Shown here: piece by piece, positions 1 through 7,200 of the stretch
How the letters are laid out: every line of letters begins with the position of its first letter
Position numbering within the stretch: the first letter of the stretch is position 1
DNA from: Pseudomonadota bacterium
GTDB lineage: Bacteria; Pseudomonadota; Gammaproteobacteria; Burkholderiales; Thiobacillaceae
Length of the DNA stretch: 9,846 nucleotides
NCBI GenBank assembly: GCA_021791235.1
Contig: JAJYXA010000485.1
Coordinates: 1-9,846, forward strand
Reading direction: 5' to 3'
Notes under the pieces: generated by a model
The model's input: the letters and a program-made list of their open reading frames with translations, nothing else
Told to the model about the DNA's origin: nothing
The model's database searches: none
Made by a program: the position numbers and the translations under genes

Positions 1-315
1 CCGCTCGCAGTGACCTCGCCCAAGCGCTGGTTTCAGCTGCCCGATGTCCCTACCGTCGCCGAAGCCGGATTTCCGGGCATGACGACCAGCGCCTGGTTCG
101 GCCTGGTGGCGCAGTCGAAAACCTCGCCCGAGGTGATTACGCGCATGAATCGCGAACTGGTGGCGGTGCTGCAAAAACCGGATTTCATCGCCAAACTGCG
201 CGACGTCAGCTTCGAGGCGCTGCCCGGTTCCCCCGAGGACATGACCGTCACCGCGCGCAAAGAACGCGTGCTGTGGAAGAAGATGGTGGAAATGTCCGGC
301 GCCAAGGCCGACTGA
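1..315 (+). CDS. Bug/TctC-family periplasmic solute-binding receptor, 3' end only
   Basis: The frame is open from the first base to the TGA at 313-315, giving 104 residues. Family members are about 320 residues, so roughly the last third is present and the start lies before the window. The segment PTVAEAGFPG, followed by a W-F-G-L motif (AWFGLVA), a P-x-x-V-x-x-x-N-R-E-L helix and a late alanine/glycine-poor tail, is typical of the C-terminal lobe of Bug receptors (tripartite tricarboxylate transporter receptor family). These proteins are secreted to the periplasm and bind small carboxylates or related metabolites for TctAB-type transporters; many are orphans with no transporter next to them. 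The ligand cannot be told from this part. No functional link to the ttr genes is visible: an insertion sequence and gene debris lie between them. Confidence 0.85.
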   Translation, partial: PLAVTSPKRWFQLPDVPTVAEAGFPGMTTSAWFGLVAQSKTSPEVITRMNRELVAVLQKPDFIAKLRDVSFEALPGSPEDMTVTARKERVLWKKMVEMSGAKAD

Positions 316-331
316 CGCCGGACAAGACCAA

Positions 332-362
332 GGGGCCATTTCCGAATTGCCGAAATGGCCTC
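332..362 (+). terminator. Hairpin after the Bug receptor gene, possible terminator
   Basis: GGGGCCATTTC at 332-342 can pair with GAAATGGCCTC at 352-362 (11 pairs, one G-T wobble, 9-base loop). It sits 17 bases after the stop codon of the receptor gene, where a terminator is expected. There is no T-run after the stem, so it is either a weak intrinsic terminator or a 3'-end stabilising stem. Confidence 0.5.
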
Positions 363-366
363 CGAT

Positions 367-370
367 CTAG
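367..370. repeat. Left flank of the IS: CTAG, candidate target duplication
   Basis: CTAG abuts the left terminal repeat of the insertion sequence, and TTAG abuts the right one at 1564-1567. IS5-subgroup elements usually duplicate a 4-bp CTAR-like target, so this is the right length and type of site. The two copies differ at the first base and share only TAG. Confidence 0.45.
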
Positions 371-382
371 GGAAGCTCTGAA
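371..382 (+). repeat. IS left terminal inverted repeat
   Basis: GGAAGCTCTGAA, matching the right end in inverted orientation at 11 of 12 positions; similarity fades after base 12. It lies downstream of the transposase, so it is the 3' end of the element relative to its gene. Confidence 0.75.
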
Positions 383-523
383 TTTCTAGGATTACGAACT
401 ACTGTCATGCCAAATTGCGACACGAAGAGGTCGAAACGATTGCGCGGCAGTTGCCGGCGGACTGTGTTTGCCGGTTCTTCCGGTGATTTCTTGCCTGTTT
501 CACCTTTCATGGGCGCACCTATC

Positions 524-1480
524 CTACGAGTTCATCAATCGATATCGCACGCGGTACAGATTGGCCAGACCGAACAGCGTGTTCATCTGGGCCAAGTTCT
601 TCTTGATTCCCCGGTATCGCACCTTCACGTGGCCCCACAGGCGCTTGACCACCAAGAAAGGATGCTCCACCGTGGCGCGGACCCGGGACAGACGACGGTT
701 GCGCGCTCTTTGCGCTTGCGTGAGCGGATGGCTCCGGGTGCCACGCTGGTTGACGTTGAATTCGATACCGCTCGCTTCAGCCTGTGCCTTGAGTTCCTTG
801 GAGTGGTAGGCCGAATCCCCGTGCAAGCTCTCCTCGGCCCCATGCAGCAGTTCACCCAGTACGTTCACATCGGCCACGTTGGCGCTGGTGGCACGTACTG
901 TGTGCACCAGTCCCGAATCGGTGTCCGTTCCGGTATGCACCTTCATGCCGAAGTACCACTGTTTGCCTTTCCTCGTCTGGTGCATCTGCGGATCGCGTTT
1001 CTTCTCGGCATTCTTGGTCGAGGAGGGTGCATTGATGATGGTCGCGTCCACGATCGTGCCCTTGCCTACGAGCAGTCCACGCTCGCAAAGATACGAGTTG
1101 ATCTCCGAGAGCAGCCGCTCGGTGAGCTTGTGCTTCTCCAAGAGCCTGCGAAAGTTCAGGATCGAAGTCTCGTCCGGGATGATGTCCGCATCGGTTCTCA
1201 CACCGGCGAACTGGCGCATCGTGATCGAATCGTAAAGCGCCTCCTCAGCCCCCGGGTCAGACAGGTTGTACCACTGCTGAAGACAGTAGATCCGAAACAT
1301 GCGCTCAAGCGGCAGCGGCGGCCGACCGCCTGCCCGACTGCCTTTCGGATAATGCGGCTCGATCAGCGCGCAAAGACGTACCCACGGAACGACCGAGTCC
1401 ATCTCAGCCAGGAACTGCTCCCGGCGCGTCTTCTTACCCTTGTCAAAGTAGCCAGTCATCGAAAGCGCTTGTTGTTTCAT
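524..1480 (-). CDS. IS5-family DDE transposase
   Basis: The protein of 318 residues would cut and join DNA at the element's ends. The start at 1480 is chosen because AAGGAGA (minus strand, 1493-1487) lies 6 bases before it; an in-frame ATG at 1501 has no such site. The N-terminal region contains an IS5-type segment (GRPPLPLERMFRIYCLQQWY) and the signature DETSILNFRRLLE. The catalytic triad is visible: Asp145 in IVDATII, Asp222 in HGDSAYHS and Glu272 in RATVEHPFLVVK, the last fitting the R-x3-E-x6-K part of the IS4/IS5 signature. The length is normal for the family and there is no frameshift. Only the group is identified here, not the exact IS name. Confidence 0.93.
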   Translation of the reverse strand: MKQQALSMTGYFDKGKKTRREQFLAEMDSVVPWVRLCALIEPHYPKGSRAGGRPPLPLERMFRIYCLQQWYNLSDPGAEEALYDSITMRQFAGVRTDADIIPDETSILNFRRLLEKHKLTERLLSEINSYLCERGLLVGKGTIVDATIINAPSSTKNAEKKRDPQMHQTRKGKQWYFGMKVHTGTDTDSGLVHTVRATSANVADVNVLGELLHGAEESLHGDSAYHSKELKAQAEASGIEFNVNQRGTRSHPLTQAQRARNRRLSRVRATVEHPFLVVKRLWGHVKVRYRGIKKNLAQMNTLFGLANLYRVRYRLMNS

Positions 1481-1551
1481 CGTTCGTCTCCTTGCGTTCA
1501 TACCAGCCCAACGTTTACCGTGCCCGGTACGATGACAGAGAGACGAGGTTT

Positions 1552-1563
1552 TTCAGAGTTTCC
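1552..1563 (-). repeat. IS right terminal inverted repeat
   Basis: TTCAGAGTTTCC on the plus strand, the inverted partner of 371-382 with one mismatch. It lies upstream of the transposase start, so it is the 5' end of the element. Confidence 0.75.
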
Positions 1564-1899
1564 TTAGCTGCGTCCGCTGCCGAAACGAGAAGAAAGCAGG
1601 AAGCGGTGCGGCGCAAAGAGGTTGAAGCGGAGCGGCAGGCCAAGCATGAAACTTACCTGCGCACACTGGCTGCCGATTTCGACCGTTGCTGGCAAGTTGC
1701 CGACAAACGAGCAGAACGTGGCATCGCCTCTGCCTACGATGAGGTAAAACGCGCTCTCGTCGAGCTAGCCGAAGCCTATACGCTTTGCGCCTCTCGATCA
1801 GAGTTCGACCGGAAATTGGCGCAATTCATGGCACGGAATGGAAAACGCGGTGCTTTGGTCCGGCGTCTGGTCGACGCGGGGCTCTGGAAGACGTCGTAG
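1564..1899 (+). pseudogene. 3' remnant of a gene truncated by the IS (C-terminal coiled/helical domain)
   Basis: Starting directly at the IS right end, an open frame runs to TAG at 1897-1899 and encodes about 111 native residues. The frame extends back into the IS to a TTG at 1492, but those residues are IS sequence. The remnant begins with a highly charged helical stretch (ETRRKQEAVRRKEVEAERQ), probably coiled coil. It continues with a helical segment around YDEVKRALVELAEAY and ends in RGALVRRLVDAGL. This ending resembles, from memory, the C-terminus of SWIM-zinc-finger/DUF-type bacterial proteins that end in a K-R-x-x-L-x-x-R-L-x-x-A-G-L pattern. That assignment is tentative and the zinc-finger part, if any, is absent. 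No matching 5' half lies left of the IS, so the gene is broken. Confidence 0.5.
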
Positions 1900-1917
1900 T
1901 AATGGTGGAAGGCGAAA

Positions 1918-2034
1918 ATGAGAAAGACATCGCAATTTTCCATGAAATATCTGGATAAGCTGATCGAGGATGCGGCTACCGACGCCTACAACGAATCGGA
2001 GCAGGCCGGCGGGTTCTTCGCGATAATGGATTGA
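1918..2034 (+). pseudogene. Short N-terminal gene fragment, 38 codons
   Basis: ATG at 1918 follows a purine-rich stretch (GTGGAAGGCGAAA, weak ribosome site) 18 bases after the preceding stop. The product runs MRKTSQFSMKYLDKLIEDAA and then TDAYNESEQAGGFFAIMD before TGA at 2032-2034. The pattern L-x-x-L-I-E-x-A-x-x-D-A-Y-x-E-S-E-Q-x-x-G-F-F resembles, as I recall it, the start of a family of roughly 100-150-residue bacterial proteins annotated as calcium-binding or hypothetical. If so, the piece is cut short by the stop and most of the protein is missing. The frame stays open for a further 54 codons beyond the TGA (to the stop at 2197-2199), but I recognise nothing in that stretch. It could also be a genuine tiny gene. 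It probably belonged to the same operon as the broken gene before it. Confidence 0.4.
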
Positions 2035-2236
2035 CGCTTACCGCCGCTGGCATGGGAACTAAGCGGGGTATGCGTGAGATTTGAACTCCTGGGCGAATTG
2101 CTCGCCGCGGTCGATTGGTGTTTCGACACTGCGGCAGAAACAAAACGCAGTCCTCTTCGAGGCTGCCATTCGGGTCGCCTTGTCTACGCTAGGATTTGAT
2201 CGCCTACCATGAAATCCGCCTGATGTATATGGGCTG

Positions 2237-2258
2237 TATTGTGTAGTCGACCGCAATA
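2237..2258. promoter_or_regulatory. Small inverted repeat upstream of ttrB, possible regulator site
   Basis: TATTG (2237-2241) and CAATA (2254-2258) form perfect 5-bp arms around 12 bases. The centre lies about 55 bases before the predicted transcription start, a usual place for an activator such as TtrR. With arms this short the pairing could be chance, and no TtrR consensus is available to me for comparison. Confidence 0.2.
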
Positions 2259-2290
2259 AGCATCCAATACCTTCAAGATGCCTTTTTTCC

Positions 2291-2296
2291 TATCAT
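2291..2296 (+). promoter_or_regulatory. Candidate -10 box of the ttrBCA promoter
   Basis: TATCAT matches the sigma-70 -10 consensus TATAAT at five of six bases and lies 45 bases before the ttrB start, in AT-rich sequence. No -35 box resembling TTGACA is found at 16-18 bases upstream, which would fit a promoter that depends on an activator (here presumably phosphorylated TtrR). Confidence 0.35.
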
Positions 2297-2327
2297 GCGA
2301 ATGAGCCAATCAGGCTCGCTTGCAGCG

Positions 2328-2335
2328 AAAGGAGG
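2328..2335 (+). promoter_or_regulatory. Strong ribosome binding site fixing the ttrB start
   Basis: AAAGGAGG with 5 bases before ATG at 2341. It decides between this ATG and an in-frame alternative start at 2320, which would lie in front of the ribosome site and push the twin-arginine motif away from the N-terminus. Confidence 0.85.
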
Positions 2336-2340
2336 GCCGA

Positions 2341-3057
2341 ATGATTCAATCCCGACGCGATTTCTTGCGCGCCTTGCCGACCATCACCGTCGGAGCGGCG
2401 TTGGCTCCGGGGCCGGCAATAGCTTCGACGGCTAGGGAAGCGGATGGCAAACATCGCTGGGCGATGGTGGTCGATGTGCAAAAATGCATCGGCTGCCAAG
2501 CCTGTACGGTGTCCTGCATCATGGAAAACGCCGTGCCGGAGAACAGTTTCCGCACCATCGTTTCCACCTATGAGGTGCACCAAGGCGGGCATGCAGGCAC
2601 CTACATGCTGCCACGCTTGTGCAACCATTGCGACAATCCGCCCTGCATTCCGGTCTGCCCGGTCGGCGCCACCTTTCAGCGCAAGGACGGCGTGGTAGTG
2701 GTCGATGGCGACCGCTGCGTCGGCTGCGCCTACTGCGTGCAAGCTTGCCCTTATGACGCGCGCTTCATCAACCACGACACCGGCAAGGCGGATAAGTGCA
2801 CCTTTTGCGCGCAGCGGATTGATGCCGGGCTGCTGCCGGCCTGCGTCGAAACCTGTGTCGGCGGAGCGCGCATTTTTGGCGACCTGAAGGATCCGAACAG
2901 CGAGGTCCGCCGTCTGGTCGATCAGAACAAGATGAAAGTGCTGAAGCCCGAAATGGGCACGCGACCCCATGTATTTTATCTTGGCCTGGACGAGCGCTTC
3001 CAGGGACGCGTCGAGGGTGCCGGCACATTATGGCAACCGAGTGGACGTGGAGAATAA
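2341..3057 (+). CDS. ttrB: Tetrathionate reductase iron-sulfur subunit TtrB
   Basis: The 238-residue exported ferredoxin-like subunit carries electrons from the membrane anchor TtrC to the catalytic subunit TtrA. A twin-arginine signal opens the protein (SRRDFLRA, residues 4-11), followed by a hydrophobic stretch and a likely cleavage after Ala28 (A-I-A). Sixteen cysteines form four [4Fe-4S] cluster motifs: C49/C52/C55/C59, C94/C97/C102/C106, C126/C129/C132/C136 and C153/C156/C168/C172. Segments such as LPRLCNHCDNPPC, CVGCAYCVQACPYDARFINH and LKPEMGT-PHVFYLGLD match, from memory, the Salmonella TtrB sequence almost word for word, and the length is the same (about 240). The gene is followed after 3 bases by ttrC. 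Related subunits (PhsB, NrfC, DmsB type) are alternatives, but TtrA and TtrRS next door support Ttr. Confidence 0.93.
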   Translation: MIQSRRDFLRALPTITVGAALAPGPAIASTAREADGKHRWAMVVDVQKCIGCQACTVSCIMENAVPENSFRTIVSTYEVHQGGHAGTYMLPRLCNHCDNPPCIPVCPVGATFQRKDGVVVVDGDRCVGCAYCVQACPYDARFINHDTGKADKCTFCAQRIDAGLLPACVETCVGGARIFGDLKDPNSEVRRLVDQNKMKVLKPEMGTRPHVFYLGLDERFQGRVEGAGTLWQPSGRGE

Positions 3058-3060
3058 ATC

Positions 3061-4200
3061 ATGGACAGTCAAATCGTCGAAGTGCTCAATGTTACGCGTG
3101 GGGTGGCCTGGCTGCCGTGGGCGGTATCCTATTTTTTCCTGATCGGGCTCAGTTACGGCAGCTTTATGCTGACACTGCCGTATTTTGTCTTCGGTCGTGC
3201 ACAGCACGAAAAGCTTGGCCGCCTGGCCCTGCTCGGTGCGCTGGTGTGCGGCCTGACTGCACCCGTAGCCCTGCTGGCCGACCTGCACGGTCCGGGACGC
3301 TTCCTGAATTTTTACCTGCATTTCCAGCCGCAATCCTGGATGTCGTGGGGCTCGTTCTTTATCCCGATTTATGTTGGCGGCTTGTTGCTCTATGCCTGGC
3401 TGGTACTGCGTGGAGACTTCGCTGCGCAGGATCGAGGCGGCGATTCGTTCCACGCCCGCCTCTGTCGCTTCGCCGGGCGCGGCGGCGCCGCGCCGCGCAT
3501 GGCAATCTCCGCCGCAGCCTTGCTGACCCTGATAGGTGCCGTGTTGGTGGCGCTGTACACCGGCATGGAGGTGATGGTGGTTCGCGCCCGCCCGCTGTGG
3601 CATACGCCTTTCCTGCCACTGCAGTTCGCGGCAACCGCCTTCGCCGGCGCAATCGGTTTGTCCTTGTTGTTCAACCGGGTTATCGGTGGTCACGATACTC
3701 GGCTGGAAATCGGCCTCAACCGCCTTCTTGTGCTCGCTCTGGCGGTGGTGCTGATGCTGGGCGGTGGATGGCTTTTTGTCAGCCTGTCCGGGGTGAGTCT
3801 CTCGCACAGCGCCGCTTTCAACGAAGTGGCGGGCGTGCCGCAATGGCAGCTGACCGCGGTTTGGGCGGCGCTGGCAACGATTCTGCCGATGGTGCTGGCC
3901 ATCTGGCGCCCGGCCTCCAGCGGCCTGATTACCGGACTGATTGCCGTGCACAGCGCCTGGATGATGCGCTGGACCATCCTGATCGGCGGCCAGTCCATCC
4001 CCAAAACCGGCGCCGGGCTGTACGACTACCATCTGCCGCTCGGTGGTGACGGCCTGCTCGGCATCGTCGGCACGCTGGGTTTGTGGATCGCGCTGTTGCT
4101 TTTGATGGTGGATTACTTGCCATGGGCCGGACACGCATTCGCCAGCCGCAACAACAAAGCCACCAACACACTCGTCGCCGACGCGGTTGCTTCGCACTGA
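3061..4200 (+). CDS. ttrC: Tetrathionate reductase membrane anchor TtrC (NrfD/PsrC family)
   Basis: The 379-residue integral inner-membrane protein should oxidise quinol and pass electrons to TtrB. About nine hydrophobic segments are visible, roughly at residues 18-44, 52-74, 95-116, 148-170, 185-206, 218-240, 262-284, 288-312 and 333-356. The N-terminal V-x-W-L-P-W-A-V-x-Y-F-F-x-I-G signature, the P-V-A-L-L-A-D-L-H segment, Y-T-G-M-E-V and the late MRWTILIGGQSIPK resemble Salmonella TtrC as I remember it. GGAGA at 3049-3053 lies 7 bases before the ATG, and the start is 3 bases after the ttrB stop, so the two genes are cotranscribed. The protein is about 40 residues longer than the enterobacterial one. 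The extra length includes a charged, Arg/Gly-rich loop at about 118-147 and a polar C-terminal tail. Confidence 0.9.
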   Translation: MDSQIVEVLNVTRGVAWLPWAVSYFFLIGLSYGSFMLTLPYFVFGRAQHEKLGRLALLGALVCGLTAPVALLADLHGPGRFLNFYLHFQPQSWMSWGSFFIPIYVGGLLLYAWLVLRGDFAAQDRGGDSFHARLCRFAGRGGAAPRMAISAAALLTLIGAVLVALYTGMEVMVVRARPLWHTPFLPLQFAATAFAGAIGLSLLFNRVIGGHDTRLEIGLNRLLVLALAVVLMLGGGWLFVSLSGVSLSHSAAFNEVAGVPQWQLTAVWAALATILPMVLAIWRPASSGLITGLIAVHSAWMMRWTILIGGQSIPKTGAGLYDYHLPLGGDGLLGIVGTLGLWIALLLLMVDYLPWAGHAFASRNNKATNTLVADAVASH

Positions 4201-4204
4201 GGAG
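4200..4204 (+). promoter_or_regulatory. Ribosome binding site fixing the ttrA start
   Basis: AGGAG directly over the ttrC stop codon, 6 bases before ATG at 4211. It argues against the in-frame upstream start at 4187 inside ttrC, which would add eight residues before the twin-arginine motif. Confidence 0.8.
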
Positions 4205-4210
4205 AACATT

Positions 4211-7200
4211 ATGGAAGACAAGCGTCGTTCGTTTCTGCATAAGGCCGCAATAGGCGGCGGCCTCACCGCTTTCGCCGTCGGCTTCTCGACCACGGCCGGG
4301 AGAATGTTCGATCACGTGCGCGGCAAGGACAAGCCGAAGCAGCGATTCAATGGCAAATCCCTGGCGCCCGAGTTCACCATGAACCCCGCCACCGGGGCCC
4401 TGGGCATGAACCCGGATCAACAGGTCAGCTACACCATGTGCACGGGTTGCACCACTTTTTGCAGCGTGCGTGTGCGGCTCGACAAGAAAACCGGCAAAGT
4501 TTTGCGCGTGGCGGGCAATCCGTACAGCCCGATGTCGGCCGATCCGCCGCTCCCATTCGAAACGCCGATCCGCGAAAGTTTCGTATCGCTCACGCGCTAC
4601 CAGGAAAAGGGCCTGGCGGGGCGCTCCACCGCCTGCGGGCGCGGCAATGCCGTGCTGGAGCAGATGGATTCGCCGTTTCGCGTGCTGGCCCCGATGAAGC
4701 GCGTCGGCCCGCGCGGCGGCGGCCAGTGGCAGCCGATCGCGTTCGACCAGCTGATTAGGGAGGTCGTCGAAGGCGGCAACCTTTTCGGCGAGGGCGAGGT
4801 GCAGGGATTGCGCGCCTTGCGCGACCTGCAAACGCCGATCGATCCGCAGCAGCCCGAACTCGGTCCCAAGGTCAACCAGGTCGGCCTGATGGCCAGCACC
4901 AACGAAGGCCGCATCGCCTTTGTGAAACGTTTCATCACGCAGTCCTACGGCAGCCTCAATATAGTGGGACACGGCTCCTACTGCGGCGGCGCTTATCGCA
5001 GCGGCTCGGGGGCGATGTTCGGCGATATGAAGAAAATGCCGCACGCCAAGCCGGATCTTGAAAATGCCGAGTTCTGCATTTTCATCGGCACGGCGCCCGG
5101 CAATGCCGGCAATCCGTTCAAGCGGCAGGGCACGTTGATCGCCAAGGCGCGTTCGGGTAATCGGAAGTTCGACTACGTAGTGGTCGATCCGGTGCTGACC
5201 AACGCCGAAAGCCTGGCCGCGGGCGACCGCAGCCGCTGGGTGCCGATCAAGCCCGGCACCGACAGCGCGCTGGCGATGGGGATGATACGCTGGATTATCG
5301 AGCAGGAACGCTACGACCGGCACTACCTGGTACAGCCCAACCGTAAGGTGGCAGAGGCAGCCGGCGAGGCGAGCTGGAGCAACGCCACCCACTTGGTGAT
5401 TGTCCAGCCCGGCCATGCGCGTGACGGCCGCTATTTGCGCGGCTCCGATTTGGGCATGATTTTCTCCGATGAGCAGCGTTACAAAGACAAGGACCCTTAC
5501 GTCGTTTACGATCCGGTGGCGAAGAGGCCTGTTGTCCACACCAAAGCCGAGGGTGAGGCAGAGCTGTTCTTTGATGGTGAGGTACGGGTCGGTGCGGATA
5601 CGCTCAAGCTCAAAAGCGCGATGAGCCTGCTGCGCGAAGAGGCGTTGAAGCACAGCCTGGCCGACTATTCCGCCGCCTGCGGCGTGCCGGTGGAGGTCAT
5701 CGAGGGACTGGCGCGCGAATTCACCAGCCATGGCAAACGCGCCGCTGTCAACACACATGGCGGCATGATGTCAGGCAGCGGATTTTACAACGCCTATGCG
5801 GTGGTGATGCTCAACACCCTGGTCGGCAATCTCAACCGCCAGGGTGGTACCCTGATCAACGCCGGCGGTTTTAAGGACGCCGGGGAAGGGCCGCGCTACA
5901 ACCTCGACAGCTTTGCCGGCGAGGTCAAACCGAGGGGAATTCCGCTCGGACGCAACGTGGCATATGAAAAGACGAGCGAGTTCAGGCGCAAAAAGGAAAG
6001 CGGCAAGGCCTATCCGGCACAGGCGCCATGGTATCCAAACGCGCCGGCGCTGGCGACGGAGTGGCTGACCGGCGCCATCAACGGCTACCCCTATACGCTC
6101 AAGGCCTTGATCCTGTGGAGCAGCAATCCGCTCTACGGCGTGACGGGTCTGCACGCGCAGATCGGAAAAGATCTGGCCGATCCGAAAAAGCTGCCGCTGA
6201 TCGTGGCGATCGATCCCTTCATCAACGAAAGCTCGGCCCTGGCCGACTATATCGTGCCGGATTCGCTGCTGTACGAAAGCTGGGGCTGGGCTCAAGCCTG
6301 GGGTGGGGTGGCGGTCAAGATGAGCACGGCGCGCTGGCCGGTGGTAGAGCCCAAGGCGCAGAAACTGCCTGACGGCCAGGCGATCGGCATGGAGACCTTT
6401 TTCCTTGCGCTGGCCAAGGCCATGGCTTTGCCCGGCTTCGGCCCGGCCGGTCTTAGCGACAGCGAAGGCCAGCCTTGCCCTCTGGAGCGTCCCGAGGACT
6501 GGTATTTGCGCGGCGGCGCGAACATTGCGTGGGCCGGCAAGACACCGGTGCCGGAGGCGAGCGACGAGGACATCGAGCTGTCCGGCGTGGCCCGTATCCG
6601 TCCCCTGCTGGAACAAACGCTCAAGCCCGAGGAATGGCGCAAGGTGGCCTTTGTGCTGGCGCGGGGCGGGCGTTCCCAGAACTACAAGGAAATGTTCGGC
6701 CTGCGCTTGCCGCCCCCGGCCGATTCCAAAGCGCATGCCGCACCAACGAGCGCCGCCGTCCGCGGGGTGCCCGAGGACGCGCCTTACCCGCCGGATTGGG
6801 CCACGCATCGCTTCACCAAACCCATGATGCTGTACAACGAGAACGTCGGCACCGCCAAGAATAGTTTAACCGGCAAGCGTTTTTCAGGCAGCCCGTCGTG
6901 GCACGAACCGGCTTTCGCCAACGGTACGCCAGTACGCACGAAATACCCGGAGGCGGAATGGCCGTTGCAGTTGATTAGCTTCAAGTCGCCGTTGCAAAAC
7001 TCCTACAGCATCGGTGCACGGCGCTTGCGCGGCATCCATCCCGACAACCCGGTGGCGGTGCATCCAAACGATGCTGTGCACCTGGGTTTGCGTAGCGGCG
7101 ACAAAGTTTACCTTGAAACGCCGGGCGGGCGCGTCGCAGCGACGGTGATCCTGCGTCACGGCGTGCAGCGCGGCGTAGTGGCGGTAGAGCACGGCTTCGG

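Larger units (their letters stand above)
371..1563 (-). mobile_element. Complete IS5-family insertion sequence, 1193 bp
   Basis: The ends are set by imperfect terminal inverted repeats: GGAAGCTCTGAA at the left (371-382) and, read from the right end inward, GGAAACTCTGAA (1563-1552), 11 of 12 bases identical. A single transposase gene on the minus strand fills most of the element. About 1.2 kb with one uninterrupted DDE transposase and short terminal repeats fits the IS5 subgroup of the IS5 family. The frame and catalytic residues are intact, so the element may still be active. About 150 bp of non-coding IS sequence (371-523) lie between the left end and the transposase stop. The flanking genes do not continue into each other across the element. 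Confidence 0.88.
2035..2340. other. 306-bp stretch without a recognisable gene; upstream region of ttrBCA
   Basis: No frame here resembles a known protein. A 65-codon minus-strand frame (2256-2059) and the plus-strand continuation past the TGA at 2032 overlap each other, and neither has a good ribosome site. Both look like degraded coding debris in the left half (about 2035-2200). The right half (about 2200-2300) is visibly more AT-rich than the flanking genes and contains the likely promoter, a T-run at 2283-2288 and the ttrB leader. I found no convincing FNR-type site: a TTGAT half at 2196-2200 lacks its partner half. Confidence 0.5.

Noticed and set aside
355..370. An ATG at 355 that would be in frame with the right-hand fragment if the IS and one target copy were removed
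   Set aside because: It would give a short intact protein and argue for simple insertion, but the ATG lies in the stem of the hairpin and has no ribosome site. About 17 open codons in GC-rich DNA are easily chance.
407..1567. 386-codon plus-strand frame across the insertion sequence
   Set aside because: It is antisense to the transposase, which has an intact DDE triad and a good ribosome site on the other strand.
1492..1899. 135-codon gene starting at TTG inside the IS and running into the right flank
   Set aside because: The first 24 residues are IS end sequence with no ribosome site. The native part starts at the IS border, so it is treated as a truncated gene and not as a real fusion, although readthrough is possible.
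2196..2209. Possible FNR/anaerobic box (TTGAT half)
   Set aside because: The second half reads TACCA instead of ATCAA, with only two of five matches, and it lies about 100 bases before the predicted start.
2293..2970. 225-codon minus-strand frame under ttrB
   Set aside because: It is antisense to ttrB, whose sixteen cluster cysteines and signal peptide leave no doubt about the coding strand.
3028..4293. 421-codon minus-strand frame under ttrC
   Set aside because: Its Gln/His/Arg-rich composition mirrors ttrC codons; there is no ribosome site and no recognisable domain.
3929..5758. 609-codon open frame on the minus strand across the ttrC/ttrA junction
   Set aside because: It is antisense to two clearly recognised genes, has a low-complexity His/Arg/Ala-rich composition typical of GC-rich antisense frames and shows no family motif.
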